Shown here piece after piece: positions 1 through 8,687 of a DNA stretch of 53,074 nucleotides; the stretch's first letter is position 1; the number at the start of each line of letters is the position of its first letter. The DNA lies in the NCBI GenBank assembly GCA_021324235.1, contig JAJPJM010000101.1, positions 1 through 53,074 of the forward strand, written 5' to 3'. Origin of the DNA: Verrucomicrobiota bacterium. Its GTDB lineage: Bacteria; Verrucomicrobiota; Verrucomicrobiia; Limisphaerales; UBA11358. Under the pieces are notes generated by a model, which worked only from the letters and a program-made list of their open reading frames with translations, was not told the origin of the DNA and ran no database searches. The translations under genes and the position numbers were made by a program.

Positions 1-3
1 AAA

Positions 4-1554
4 TCATTTGGGTTTGAGCTGCGGGAACAAAATCACGTCGCGGATGCTTTCCTGGCCGAGCAGCATCATGCACAGGCGATCAATGCCCATGCCCATGCCA
101 CCCGCCGGCGGCATGCCGTGTTCCAGCGCAACGAGAAAATCCTCATCCAGCTTTTGCTGCTCGCCGCCGGCCTGGTGTTCCAGCCGTTCACGCTGCTCGA
201 TGGGATCGTTCTGCTCGGTGTAGGCCGGCGCGATTTCCTGGCCGTTGATGCAGCATTCGAAGACTTCGACGGTCGTCGGGTCGTCGGGTGATAATTTGGC
301 GAGCGGCACCAGTTCCTTCGGCAGATGCGTCACAAACGTGGGTTGAATCAACGTCGGCTCGATCAATTTTTCAAACACCGCGCCGGTGACTTCAAAGTCG
401 GCGTAATCTTTGGTAATTTCCGCGCCAAGATCATGCGCGCGCTGACGGCGTTCGGCAGGAGAAACCTCAAACCAATCCGCACCGGCCTTTTCTCGAACGA
501 GGTCCTTGTATTTGGCCCGACGCCAGTCCGGCGTGAGGTCAATCGCCTTTACAACTTTGCCTTCGGCATCTTTCGTTTCAACTTTCAATGTCCCCAGAAC
601 CTTTTCCGCAACATGGCAAATCAGGGATTGGACCAGTTCCATCATGCTCTCGTAATCGCCGAACGCCTGATACGCCTCGAGCATGGTAAATTCGGGGTTG
701 TGTTTGCGCGAGAGGCCTTCGTTGCGGAAGTTGCGGCCGATCTCGAACACCTTGTCCACGCCGCCGACGAGCAGGCGCTTGAGATACAGTTCCAGCGCGA
801 TGCGCAGGTAAAAATCGCAGCCGAGCGCGTTGTGATGGGTCTTGAACGGTTGCGCCGCCGCGCCGCCGGGAATCGCCTGCATCATCGGGGTCTCCACTTC
901 CACAAAGCCGCGCGCCTGCAGAAAATTCCGGATCTCGGTGATGATCCGGCTGCGCTTGAGAAAAACCTCTTTCACTTCCGGGTTCGCCATCAAATCGAGG
1001 TAACGCTGGCGATAACGGATTTCGGTGTCTTCGAGTCCGTGCCACTTGGCCGGCGGCGGGCGGAGCGCCTTGGCGAGAATGACAAACGGTGGATTGGTGG
1101 GGCGAGCGTCCTCGCGAGCCGATTCCGTGGTAGGGACGGCGCGCTGCGCCGTCCGGTCATCGCAGCGCGATGACCCTACCTGTGGCGCGCCACCTAATTT
1201 AATGGAAATCTCGCCGGTCTTGGTCGTGAACAACGTTCCCTTCACACCGATGAAATCCGCCAGATCGAGGTGGGTGAAGATGTTCCATTGCTCATCGCCG
1301 AGCGTATTTTTCTGCGCGTACACCTGGATGCGTCCGCTCTGATCGCGCACATCGATGAACATCGATTTGCCCATGTCGCGGTGCGCGGTCACACGGCCAG
1401 CCACGGCCACTTCGCGGCCTTCGGTGTAATTCTTTCGCGCGTCGGCGCACGATTCCGTGGGCGTGAATTTGTTTTTGAACGGATCAATGCCCTGCTTGCG
1501 CAGCGCGGCGAGCTTGGCCTTGCGCTGTTCGATCAATGAATTCGTGTCGTCCAT
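4..1554 (-). CDS. lysS: Lysine-tRNA ligase, class II, with in-frame repeat insertion
   Basis: Charges tRNA-Lys with lysine in the cytosol. Visible are an N-terminal OB-fold anticodon-binding part (through TKTGEISIK), class II motif 2 (FEIGRNFRNEGLS, HNPEFTMLE) and motif 3 (GMGMGIDRLCMMLLG near the C-terminus). I chose the ATG at 1554, which starts MDDTNSLIEQRKAKL as in the family; an upstream start would add 39 residues with no family resemblance. The protein is 516 aa, slightly longer than usual. About 36 extra residues (roughly 118-155) lie between TGEISIK and FVILAKALRP, where other LysS proteins have only a few. They are encoded by a palindromic repeat (see 1088-1203). All catalytic motifs are intact, so the enzyme is probably functional. 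Confidence 0.96.
   Translation of the reverse strand: MDDTNSLIEQRKAKLAALRKQGIDPFKNKFTPTESCADARKNYTEGREVAVAGRVTAHRDMGKSMFIDVRDQSGRIQVYAQKNTLGDEQWNIFTHLDLADFIGVKGTLFTTKTGEISIKLGGAPQVGSSRCDDRTAQRAVPTTESAREDARPTNPPFVILAKALRPPPAKWHGLEDTEIRYRQRYLDLMANPEVKEVFLKRSRIITEIRNFLQARGFVEVETPMMQAIPGGAAAQPFKTHHNALGCDFYLRIALELYLKRLLVGGVDKVFEIGRNFRNEGLSRKHNPEFTMLEAYQAFGDYESMMELVQSLICHVAEKVLGTLKVETKDAEGKVVKAIDLTPDWRRAKYKDLVREKAGADWFEVSPAERRQRAHDLGAEITKDYADFEVTGAVFEKLIEPTLIQPTFVTHLPKELVPLAKLSPDDPTTVEVFECCINGQEIAPAYTEQNDPIEQRERLEHQAGGEQQKLDEDFLVALEHGMPPAGGMGMGIDRLCMMLLGQESIRDVILFPQLKPK
1088..1203. repeat. Double-hairpin palindromic repeat inserted in frame in lysS
   Basis: Seen directly. Positions 1129-1180 have outer arms GGTAGGG and CCCTACC. 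They enclose two perfect hairpins: GACGGCGC/GCGCCGTC with loop GCT, and GGTCATCGC/GCGATGACC with loop AGC. Just before this, 1096-1121 is a 26-bp block whose exact reverse complement occurs at 19730-19755, after carB. The block keeps the lysS frame open. The same arm-hairpin-hairpin-arm plan occurs inside hemL (45708-45762). Confidence 0.85.
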
Positions 1555-1660
1555 CAGAATTTGCGGATTAAACCACAAACCCCTTTCCCGCGCACGGAAT
1601 TTTAAGGAAAACGGCTTTGGACGGTGAACACGGTAATTATTCCATCCAAAGCCGCCCCCT

Positions 1661-1697
1661 GCGACCAGCATTGGGGGTTGAGTTGACCACTGGTCGC
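1661..1697 (-). terminator. Possible stem-loop after the ferritin-like gene
   Basis: GCGACCAG (1661-1668) pairs with CTGGTCGC (1690-1697) across a 21-nt loop. It lies just past the stop codon of the minus-strand gene at 1702. No T-run follows, so it may be a 3' structural element rather than an intrinsic terminator. Confidence 0.3.
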
Positions 1698-1701
1698 GAA
1701 A

Positions 1702-2850
1702 TTATTCGTCGCGGCGGGCTTCGTCGGCTTCCTCCGCCAGTTCGGCCAACAGGTCAAAGAACCCGGAGTTTTGGCCATTGAACAGCCCCGAAGCCGTCAA
1801 TCCGGCGACCGCCGCCATGGCGCCGGCATTCGCCGTGAGGGTCGGCCGGACGATCGAGCAAAGCGGCAGGTTCGTGCTGATAAACTTGCACGGCGCGGGC
1901 ATGATCTGGTTCGTGAAATCAGGCTGGGACGGGTCGGTCCCGTCGCCGGGAAAGAAGGTGTTGCCGTCCGGCCCATTGGGAGCGACGGGAAGTTGCGGAA
2001 AAAGTCCGGGGACCGCCGGGGCATTGCCGGCCTTGTCCTCCCAGAGCAGGAAATGCATGATTTCCGTGCCGCCGATGGCTGCGACAATACGGCCGACTTC
2101 GGTGCTGGTGACCTTCGGTGCGAACGAGGCATACAGGCTCGAACCGCCCTGTTCGATCGTCGCGAAGTGGAACCCGGCGGCATTGGCGATGAACTGAATC
2201 GCGTCACTTCCCACCGGCAGATCACTGTTGGGAATCACAGGCACGTTGACCAGATCCACAATCTGCGCGAAGGAATCACCGAAATCCGGATTGCCTGGAA
2301 AACGGTAGCGATTGAACCAGCTCGTATCCACCGTCAAGTTCAGCAGGTTGGTAAGTCGTTTCCCGCCTTTGGAACCGGTCGCCTGGCTGCCCGGCAGCGT
2401 GCGGAAATGCTCGAGGTTGACCGCCTTCTGGCCTTTGGACATCAGATAATGATTGATGAAGTTCTGATGGCTGAACTCATCCCGGGTATTCTGATTCACG
2501 TAGGTGGGCATGTCGCCGTCTAGCTGCTGCAAGGCTTTCAGGTAAGGCAGGTTCCCCAGCGCGAGCTCCGTGTACTGCTGCCACAAATCGGTTTCCAGAA
2601 TTTCGGCCGCGGCCAGAAACCGCAGAATGGCAACATCGCCCGACGTGAGCCGGGAACTGCCGCCGGCGGCGCGGGCGCCCATCTGGCTCATCAACAGGGT
2701 TCCGGCGGGCAACGCGGCTGCACCGGCCAGTCCCAATCGCTTCATAAAAGTGCGGCGGCCGAGGGTGCTGCCGCAGGCGTTGGGTTGAGCAGATTTCGTT
2801 GAAGAAAACGGATGCGTCTCCGAAGAGGAGCTGGTTTGATCGTTTGACAT
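1702..2850 (-). CDS. Tat-exported ferritin-like domain protein
   Basis: A 382-aa protein. Its twin-arginine leader (GRRTFMKRLGLAGAAALPAG, residues about 31-50) predicts folded export by Tat, with cleavage near ARAAG. The mature part resembles the ferritin-like (ferritin_2) family of exported proteins. Candidate di-metal ligands lie on helices: AAEILETDLW, RDEFSHQNF, and a late GTEIMHFLLWED. The role is unknown; relatives have been linked to stress or desiccation, which is family knowledge and not shown here. The start is well supported by an AAGGTGA ribosome-binding site just upstream of the ATG. It appears monocistronic, 230 bp from msrB. The C-terminus ends in an acidic stretch (ELAEEADEARRDE). 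Confidence 0.85.
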   Translation of the reverse strand: MSNDQTSSSSETHPFSSTKSAQPNACGSTLGRRTFMKRLGLAGAAALPAGTLLMSQMGARAAGGSSRLTSGDVAILRFLAAAEILETDLWQQYTELALGNLPYLKALQQLDGDMPTYVNQNTRDEFSHQNFINHYLMSKGQKAVNLEHFRTLPGSQATGSKGGKRLTNLLNLTVDTSWFNRYRFPGNPDFGDSFAQIVDLVNVPVIPNSDLPVGSDAIQFIANAAGFHFATIEQGGSSLYASFAPKVTSTEVGRIVAAIGGTEIMHFLLWEDKAGNAPAVPGLFPQLPVAPNGPDGNTFFPGDGTDPSQPDFTNQIMPAPCKFISTNLPLCSIVRPTLTANAGAMAAVAGLTASGLFNGQNSGFFDLLAELAEEADEARRDE

Positions 2851-3080
2851 AATTCACCTTTCAGTTCTGGCGGTGCCAGTTATTTATTTCAATCAAGCGG
2901 ACTTAACTCCGCTCTCTTCATCAGAGTGACTGCGGATGGAATTGTTCCCTTTTATAAATTGGCTTGTCGCGGGAACAAAACTTGAAGAACGGCCTCCACA
3001 CCCGGGATGCTGAAAGGTGAAATTCCTCCCGCGGTCACGGAGGTGAAAAAGCCGCGTGGCAAATCCGGTTTTTGAAACCG

Positions 3081-3752
3081 TCAACGTTTCGGCGGCGGGT
3101 TCGCGGGTTGGTACAGGCCGGCCTTGATGAAGGGTTCGAGGCGGTCGCCGTAGCCTTCCGCCTGCATTTGGTCCAGGGGGATGAAGCGCAACGACGCCGA
3201 GTTGATGCAGTAACGCAGATGCGTCGGCCCCGGACCATCGTCGAACACGTGGCCGAGATGCGAATCGGCCGCGCGAGAACGGACTTCGATGCGATTCATA
3301 CCGTACGAATGGTCGGCGTGTTCGGTAACTTCCTGGCTCGAAACGGGTTTCGTGAAACTCGGCCAGCCACAGCCGGAATCGAATTTGTCCAGCGAGCTGA
3401 ACAACGGCTCGCCCGACACCACGTCCACGTAAATCCCCGGTTCGTGATTGTCCCAATACGCGTTGTGGAAGGCCGGCTCGGTGGCGGCTTTTTGCGTCAC
3501 GGCGAATTGTTCGGCGGTCAGTTCTTTTTTCAACTGCGCCTCACTGGGCTTCTTGAAATCTTTCATATCCATGGGTTGATTGGTTGAAATGGCTGCCGGC
3601 TGCGCGTCAACGATGCTGCGCGGGAACGCCACAACGCCCACCGCCAGCAACGCGGACGCCGCAAAGAGAATGACTCCGGCTGATCGCACGCGGTTTCGAC
3701 GGATTTTATCCGGTTCGTGTTCAATGTTCCTCGTATTCAGATGAATTCCCAA
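3081..3752 (-). CDS. msrB: Peptide-methionine (R)-S-oxide reductase, exported
   Basis: Reduces methionine-R-sulfoxide in proteins. The 223-aa chain starts with a basic segment and one hydrophobic helix (about residues 24-43, [17 protein letters not shown]), so it is exported or membrane-anchored and would act in the periplasm. The MsrB domain follows: [58 protein letters not shown] and the catalytic cysteine in RYCINSAS (about C182). The CxxC zinc pairs of many MsrB proteins are missing ([11 protein letters not shown] replaces a CxxC), so this is a zinc-free type. It overlaps the upstream MEKHLA gene by 16 bp, suggesting translational coupling and a redox-stress role for the operon. A small hairpin (CGGTTT/AAACCG, 3066-3080) touches the stop. 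Confidence 0.94.
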   Translation of the reverse strand: MGIHLNTRNIEHEPDKIRRNRVRSAGVILFAASALLAVGVVAFPRSIVDAQPAAISTNQPMDMKDFKKPSEAQLKKELTAEQFAVTQKAATEPAFHNAYWDNHEPGIYVDVVSGEPLFSSLDKFDSGCGWPSFTKPVSSQEVTEHADHSYGMNRIEVRSRAADSHLGHVFDDGPGPTHLRYCINSASLRFIPLDQMQAEGYGDRLEPFIKAGLYQPANPPPKR

Positions 3753-4201
3753 CGGTCAAACATCGCCGCCTGGCCGCAGGGCCTGCCGTCGCCGGCCACC
3801 AGATTCCAGACCATGGCGCGGGCGATGCGAAAACGCCGGCCGGTCTTTGAAACGCGCACACCCGAATAATCGTCGATAAATCCACGTTGCGCCACCGCTG
3901 CCAGCAACCGTGCCCGCGCTTCGCGATTGGGCACCTCGGCGGTGAGGCGCGACGGCGTGCGGGTCAGTTCCGCCCACGACATTTCCCACAAGGTCAGCGC
4001 TGCGCGATTGCCGTAGTTCAAAACCGGATCGGCCTCCGTGCCATGCGACACGAGCACAAACGGCGCTTCAAAAACCTTCCGCGCCAGTTCCACCGGGCTG
4101 GAAGCGCCGGCCAGCAATTCGCGTCCGGTCCAATGTTTCAGGCTATGCGCCAGGCACGTCGTGTGCGCAACCACAAAGTCGGTTTGCCAGATGGAGTCCA
4201 T
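3737..4201 (-). CDS. MEKHLA domain protein (PAS-like)
   Basis: A 154-aa cytosolic protein matching the MEKHLA family, a PAS-related fold first named for the C-terminus of plant HD-ZIP III factors and found alone in bacteria. Typical segments are [57 protein letters not shown] and a C-terminal [11 protein letters not shown]. It may sense a small ligand or redox state; no biochemical role is established. It starts 10 bp after the iron alcohol dehydrogenase and overlaps msrB, so it is translated within the same operon. No DNA-binding or output domain is present. Confidence 0.85.
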   Translation of the reverse strand: MDSIWQTDFVVAHTTCLAHSLKHWTGRELLAGASSPVELARKVFEAPFVLVSHGTEADPVLNYGNRAALTLWEMSWAELTRTPSRLTAEVPNREARARLLAAVAQRGFIDDYSGVRVSKTGRRFRIARAMVWNLVAGDGRPCGQAAMFDRWEFI

Positions 4202-4211
4202 AACGCCTTGG

Positions 4212-5366
4212 TCACAAAGCCAGTCGCAACGCGCCGGCCAGTTCTTCCGGCGTCAGCGCGACAGGGTTCGCCTTCATGCTGCTGGCGTTCGCGGCTCTGG
4301 CCACCAGATCGGTGACGTGTTCGTCGCGAATGCCGTAACGGCGGAGCGGCTTGATGGGTAGATCACCGACCAGTTCGCGGACCCATTTCACACCGTCATC
4401 ACCGATGGCCCCGGCGTTGCCGGTCAACCACCGCGCCACCTGGTCATAACGCCGCAACGCCTCACCGGCCGGAGCGCGTTGCCGGAGCGCGCGGAGGTTG
4501 ACGTCCATCACATGCGGCAGCAACGCGGCGCAAACCGCGCCATGCGGGGCGGGAAACCTGCCGCCGATCGGACCGGCCAATCCGTGCACCGCGCCCAGAC
4601 CGGCATTGGCCAGCGCCAGGCCACCGAACAAGCTTGCCACGGCCATATCCTCGCGGGCGGATTTGTTTTGGCCGCTGCGAACGGCTTCCCGCAAAGACCG
4701 TGCGACGCGGCGGATGCCTTCAGCACATAAACCGTCCGTCATCGGGTTGGCGCGCAGGCAGACGTAAGGCTCGATGAGTTGGGTGAGCGCATCGAGGCCG
4801 GTGCTCGCGGTGAGCGCAGGGGGCAAACCGTAACTAAGTTCGGGGTCCACCACCGCCACGCGCGCCAGCATCAAGGGGCTGCGCAGGCTGACTTTCAATT
4901 GGTGTTCCGGTGACGCCAGTACCGCGTTGCGCGTGACTTCCGAGCCGGTGCCCGCCGTCGTGGGAATCGCGATGAACGTTGCGGATAATTTCGTCAATGC
5001 CTTGCCACGGCCGATGATTTCAAGGTAATCCAACAAATCGCCTTCGTTCGTCAGCATCGCGGCGATGGCCTTGGCCGCATCCAACACGCTGCCGCCACCG
5101 AAACCGATGACCAGTTCGCAACGCCCCGTTCTTGCCAATTCCGTCCCCTGCTCCACGGTTGAAAGTTCCGGTTCACCGGCCACGGAAAAAGTCGTTGCGC
5201 CCACACCGGCAGTGCGGAGCGAGGCCAGCAGTTCTTCTGCGCGCGATGAATCACGTCCCGTCACCACCAGCGCGCGCGAACCAAATCCCCGGCTGATCGC
5301 GCCCATTTCACACAACGTGCCGGCACCGAAGATAATCCTCGTGGCGGCGGCAAATTCAAAGTGCAT
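4212..5366 (-). CDS. Iron-containing alcohol dehydrogenase
   Basis: An NAD(P)-dependent group III (iron-dependent) dehydrogenase of 384 aa. The N-terminal Rossmann-like part has the nucleotide loop GFGGGSVLDAAKAIA and the conserved TAGTGSEVTRNAV. The C-terminal helical domain carries likely iron ligands in GLGAVHGLAGPIGGRF and APHGAVCAALLPHVM. The substrate is not predictable; maleylacetate reductase or a general alcohol/aldehyde enzyme are options. I start at the ATG at 5366 (MHFEFAAATRIIFGAG). A longer reading to 5423 would translate a palindromic repeat (5386-5407), so its first 19 residues are not credible. It is followed 10 bp later by the MEKHLA gene. Confidence 0.9.
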   Translation of the reverse strand: MHFEFAAATRIIFGAGTLCEMGAISRGFGSRALVVTGRDSSRAEELLASLRTAGVGATTFSVAGEPELSTVEQGTELARTGRCELVIGFGGGSVLDAAKAIAAMLTNEGDLLDYLEIIGRGKALTKLSATFIAIPTTAGTGSEVTRNAVLASPEHQLKVSLRSPLMLARVAVVDPELSYGLPPALTASTGLDALTQLIEPYVCLRANPMTDGLCAEGIRRVARSLREAVRSGQNKSAREDMAVASLFGGLALANAGLGAVHGLAGPIGGRFPAPHGAVCAALLPHVMDVNLRALRQRAPAGEALRRYDQVARWLTGNAGAIGDDGVKWVRELVGDLPIKPLRRYGIRDEHVTDLVARAANASSMKANPVALTPEELAGALRLAL

Positions 5367-5380
5367 GGTGTTGTTAATTT

Positions 5381-5460
5381 GGCAGGGCGCGATGTCCTCA
5401 TCGCGCCGCAATATTAAACTCATCTCCCGGCGGCGGACTGGGGCCAGCCCGCCCTATCTG
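5381..5460. repeat. Double-hairpin palindromic repeat between ABM and Fe-ADH genes
   Basis: Contains the perfect hairpin GGCGCGATG-TCCT-CATCGCGCC (5386-5407) and a second imperfect one, GGCGGACTGG/CCAGCCCGCC (about 5432-5453). On the minus strand it begins ATAGGG and ends CCTGCC, resembling the GGTAGGG...CCCTACC arms of the repeats in lysS and hemL. It contains the stop codon of the ABM gene (5454-5456) and lies just upstream of the Fe-ADH start. Confidence 0.7.
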
Positions 5461-5768
5461 GTTGGCCATCGGGCATCTTCTGGAAAAACGTTATCGAACT
5501 TCACGCTGCGGCGCGGCCCGGCCATCATCGGCGCCACCGCGTCGCGCCAGACCGCATAATGCGCCGTTTCCTTGTGCGCGGCGGCGGCGGCGGCATCGCG
5601 ATACACCTCCACGAATACAAACTGCGCGGGATCATCCTGCTGCTGAACAACGTCAAACCGCGCGACGCCCGGTTCCTGCAGGCTCGCGCGCGCGTTCGCC
5701 AGCGTCGCCGATTTGAAAGCTTCCACGCATTCCGGTTTAACCTGAACATGAATGTGTACCACGAGCAT
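5454..5768 (-). CDS. ABM-domain (antibiotic biosynthesis monooxygenase-like) protein
   Basis: A 104-aa dimeric ferredoxin-like alpha/beta barrel of the ABM family. It begins [18 protein letters not shown] and contains the typical [35 protein letters not shown] and [10 protein letters not shown]. Family members include LsrG-type AI-2 processing enzymes, heme-degrading enzymes and quinol monooxygenases; the substrate here is unknown. The ATG at 5768 is chosen because GAAAGG lies at good spacing before it. The stop falls inside the palindromic repeat 5381-5460, so the last residues (about DARWPTR) may have been set by the repeat. It is upstream of the Fe-ADH gene in the same direction. Confidence 0.88.
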   Translation of the reverse strand: MLVVHIHVQVKPECVEAFKSATLANARASLQEPGVARFDVVQQQDDPAQFVFVEVYRDAAAAAAHKETAHYAVWRDAVAPMMAGPRRSVKFDNVFPEDARWPTR

Positions 5769-5926
5769 CGTATGCCTTTCTTTAGACCACCTCCAGGTTT
5801 TGTCTCTCGCGATGAAGGTGAGAACCGCGAACGGATTGTTCGTCAACCGATGACTGCCCACAATCCTTCGATCCTGAAATCCATTGGCCGATTAAATACC
5901 GCGATTGCTCCGGCCAGGTCAAACCC

Positions 5927-7192
5927 TCAGGCACCGGATTTGGCCGCGCGCTGGGTCAAACGAAACTTCCCGGAAGCCGCCGGCACCAAAACCGGCATGA
6001 CTTCGGTCTTGATGGCATTGCGGAGAGCGAGCCGGTCGCCGAGTCCCGAGAGGACGCGCTCCAACTCCCCTGCCGACGGCCCGGTGCCGTCCGGCACCAA
6101 TCGCAGAACGCAATCGCCGTTCTCATCCTGTCGCAATTCGTAATGGGCAATGCCGTCCGTTCCGGCGAAGCACTGGTCCACCTGCCAGGTCGTGATGCGG
6201 CGTCCGTCGCCCGCCGTCAGCGCGTCGCGGATCCGGCCGTGAACCACAAAATCGCTGGCATAGGGACGTTCGATCCGTTCGGCCAGATCACCAATGCGAT
6301 AACGCAGCAACGGCATGTAATCATTGGTCAGGGTCGTGACCACCAGTTCGCCAACGCCGCGTTCGTCCGCATCCACGACCTCCAGAAACGCCGTGTCATA
6401 GCTGGGTTTCATGTCGCCGTGCTCATTTTCCATGAGCAGATGGCCGGTCTCCGTCGAGCCATACAGGTTGAAAACCGGCACCCCAAAGACGCGCGCCAGA
6501 ATCCGGCGATGCACCACGCTGACAAATTCATAGCTGCACAACACAAACCGCAGGGAAGGAAAGCGGATGCCCTGCTGCTCGCAATACAGCGCGAAACGCA
6601 CACCGTGCACCGGGTCCAGGTCAAGGAATTGCGGCGCCCATCCGGCAATCTCCGTCGCCATGCGCGCCAGGTCCGCATCGCCCAGCAGAAACGGAATGCG
6701 GGCGAGGTTCACGTACAGCGTGTTGCCCAGCGTCCGCTGTTCGCGCGACATCCAGACCGTCGGACACGTCAGGCCGTTGCACGCGGGCGGCACCAGGGTG
6801 GCGCGCCGGGCCTGGGGATGTTCGTCCAGCACGCGGGCGACTAAGCCGTTCAACCGCAACGCACTTTCCTCCTGCGCGTTCCACCAGCCGCGACCGAACA
6901 TCACCGGCAGCCGTTCCTCGGAAGTGCCGGAGGTGTGTTCCAGTTCCACCAGATTTTTCTCCAGCAATCGTTCGAGGGACTGCCCGTCGGCAAGGAAATT
7001 TCGCGGAAAACCATTCCGCATTTCATGCTTCCTCAGCAAGGGCAGGTTCTTGAAGCAGTCAAAGGTGGGGGGTTCGCACCCGGCCCGCGCCAGCGAATCA
7101 CGATAGAGCGGCACCTCCCGCCACCGGGGAAGCAGCCCCTCCAGTTGCGGTATTTGCGCGGCTTCACGAATCAGTTCCGGCGTCGCAAGCAT
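5927..7192 (-). CDS. PaaK/CapK-like adenylate-forming enzyme
   Basis: A 421-aa protein related to phenylacetate-CoA ligase and coenzyme F390 synthetase (CapK group). Recognisable parts are the N-terminal LPRWREVPLYRDSLARAG, the phosphate loop HTSGTSEERLPV, FNLYGSTETGHLL, the hinge region LRYRIGDLAERI and a C-terminal VHGRIRDALTAGDGRRITTWQVDQ. It probably activates a carboxylic acid as an acyl-adenylate; substrate and acceptor (CoA or other) are unknown. I used the ATG at 7192; the alternative at 7225 is TTG and would run into the upstream GH1 gene. It follows GH1 by 20 bp and precedes the ABM gene by 158 bp. No carrier protein or synthase gene is nearby, so a classical biosynthetic cluster is not supported. 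Confidence 0.85.
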   Translation of the reverse strand: MLATPELIREAAQIPQLEGLLPRWREVPLYRDSLARAGCEPPTFDCFKNLPLLRKHEMRNGFPRNFLADGQSLERLLEKNLVELEHTSGTSEERLPVMFGRGWWNAQEESALRLNGLVARVLDEHPQARRATLVPPACNGLTCPTVWMSREQRTLGNTLYVNLARIPFLLGDADLARMATEIAGWAPQFLDLDPVHGVRFALYCEQQGIRFPSLRFVLCSYEFVSVVHRRILARVFGVPVFNLYGSTETGHLLMENEHGDMKPSYDTAFLEVVDADERGVGELVVTTLTNDYMPLLRYRIGDLAERIERPYASDFVVHGRIRDALTAGDGRRITTWQVDQCFAGTDGIAHYELRQDENGDCVLRLVPDGTGPSAGELERVLSGLGDRLALRNAIKTEVMPVLVPAASGKFRLTQRAAKSGA

Positions 7193-7212
7193 GGGCGAAA
7201 TATACACGCTTT

Positions 7213-8499
7213 TTACGGAATGCAAATCCGCTGAATGGGAACGGCAGCATCCGGCGGCGCCACCGCGGCCGCGCGCGCCCGGCAGATGTCACGGTAAAAC
7301 TCCCCGACGCGCGTCATGGTGCGCGGCAGATTCTCGTCGTTGAAATTCACCGCCAGCAGGCCGAACCGTTTCGAGTAGCCGAATTGCCATTCAAAATTGT
7401 CGAGCAGCGACCAGTAGAAAAAGCCGCGCACATCCACCCCCACTTTCACCGCGCCATGCAACTCGCGCAAATGTTCCGTCAGGTCGAGGATGCGGAAATT
7501 CTCGTCGGCGGATGCCGCCCCGTGCTCGGTGATGTAAAGCGGCAGCCCGTACCACCGGTGAAGCTTCCGCAGGATGGTCCCCAAACCACCGGGGTGGCGC
7601 TCAAACATGTCGTCGCAGACCACCCCCAATCGTGTCAGTTGTTTCGGGCACGCGCCGCCGGCCGGAACCATGGGCTCAAAATTTTTGAACCGCGTCAGCC
7701 CGTAATAATTCACCCCCAGAAACGTGGACGCCGCCCGCCGCGGGCCGCCTAAAAATTCATTCAGCACAAAACGATTGAAGATGTGATGGGAAATACCCGC
7801 GAGCAAATGGTCCCACAGCGCGTGCTTTTGGAACGACCCGAAAAACGTCCAGTTCTTGGCGATGCCGATTTCCGGCGTCCGGCCGCCGTTGCCCGCCCGG
7901 CGGATGACTTCGCTCGCACGGATGTGCGCCGCCGCCATGTGTTTGATGGTTTTCCGATACGACCTCAGCCGCCATCTGTGAAACGGCGGAAATCCGCCCA
8001 GCAGATACGTCAACGACGCATACGTGTCCGGCTCGTTGAAGGTGTTCCACAAATAAACCCGTTCCTTCAAGGCTGACACCAGCCTGGCGACGTAATCCAC
8101 AAAGGCCGGGACCGTGGCCGGATTCAACCAGCCGCCGGCCGAAGTGATCCACGGCGGATTGGAAAAGTGATGCAACACGATCATGGGTGTGATGCCCGCC
8201 GCCTTGAGCCGGTCCAGCAGATCCACATACCGCTCCAGTTCCGGCTGGTTGAGCGGCGCAAACGGCGCGGCCTGCAGCCGCGACCATTCGATGCCCATGC
8301 GATAAGCGTTCACGCCCAGTTGCGCCATCCACTCCACGTCCTCGGCGTAGCGGTGATAATGATTGCAGGCCACGCGACAGTGACCGCCGTCCGCGGCGAC
8401 ATAATCCGTCCATTCATTGGCGACGTGGCCTTCCACCTGGGTCGGCGAGGTGGCCGTGCCCCACAAAAACCGGTCCGGAAACTTCAAAGCGCCTGACAT
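7213..8499 (-). CDS. GH1 family beta-glucosidase-like protein
   Basis: A 428-aa TIM-barrel glycosidase. GH1 signatures: FPDRFLWGTATSPTQVEG at the N-terminus, RMGIEWSRLQ, acid/base glutamate in NTFNEPD (about E156), nucleophile in YITEHGA (about E325), and WSLLDNFEW near the end. The usual TENG motif reads TEHG, so the residue after the nucleophile is His rather than Asn. There is no signal peptide from the chosen ATG (8499), suggesting cytosolic hydrolysis of imported beta-glucosides. The longer reading to 8625 adds 42 residues unlike the family and is rejected. It is divergent from the gene at 8688 and heads a minus-strand run ending at msrB. Confidence 0.92.
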   Translation of the reverse strand: MSGALKFPDRFLWGTATSPTQVEGHVANEWTDYVAADGGHCRVACNHYHRYAEDVEWMAQLGVNAYRMGIEWSRLQAAPFAPLNQPELERYVDLLDRLKAAGITPMIVLHHFSNPPWITSAGGWLNPATVPAFVDYVARLVSALKERVYLWNTFNEPDTYASLTYLLGGFPPFHRWRLRSYRKTIKHMAAAHIRASEVIRRAGNGGRTPEIGIAKNWTFFGSFQKHALWDHLLAGISHHIFNRFVLNEFLGGPRRAASTFLGVNYYGLTRFKNFEPMVPAGGACPKQLTRLGVVCDDMFERHPGGLGTILRKLHRWYGLPLYITEHGAASADENFRILDLTEHLRELHGAVKVGVDVRGFFYWSLLDNFEWQFGYSKRFGLLAVNFNDENLPRTMTRVGEFYRDICRARAAAVAPPDAAVPIQRICIP

Positions 8500-8687
8500 G
8501 CTTGCCGACAATATGAGACAGGGTTGACGAAATGAACAGTCTGGAGTCGTCGGGGAGGCGGCGAAAAAAAATCCGGTCAAACCATGGGCTTGCAAACAAG
8601 TCATGGACTTTCCCGCCTTTATCAACGATACTGACCTCGCTCCCGCCTAGCGAGCCGGATCAAGGTTTATTTCGACCCAAAAATTTT

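Noticed and set aside
5927-7192. Nonribosomal peptide or polyketide gene cluster
   Set aside because: A single PaaK/CapK-like gene without carrier, condensation or synthase domains does not support this.
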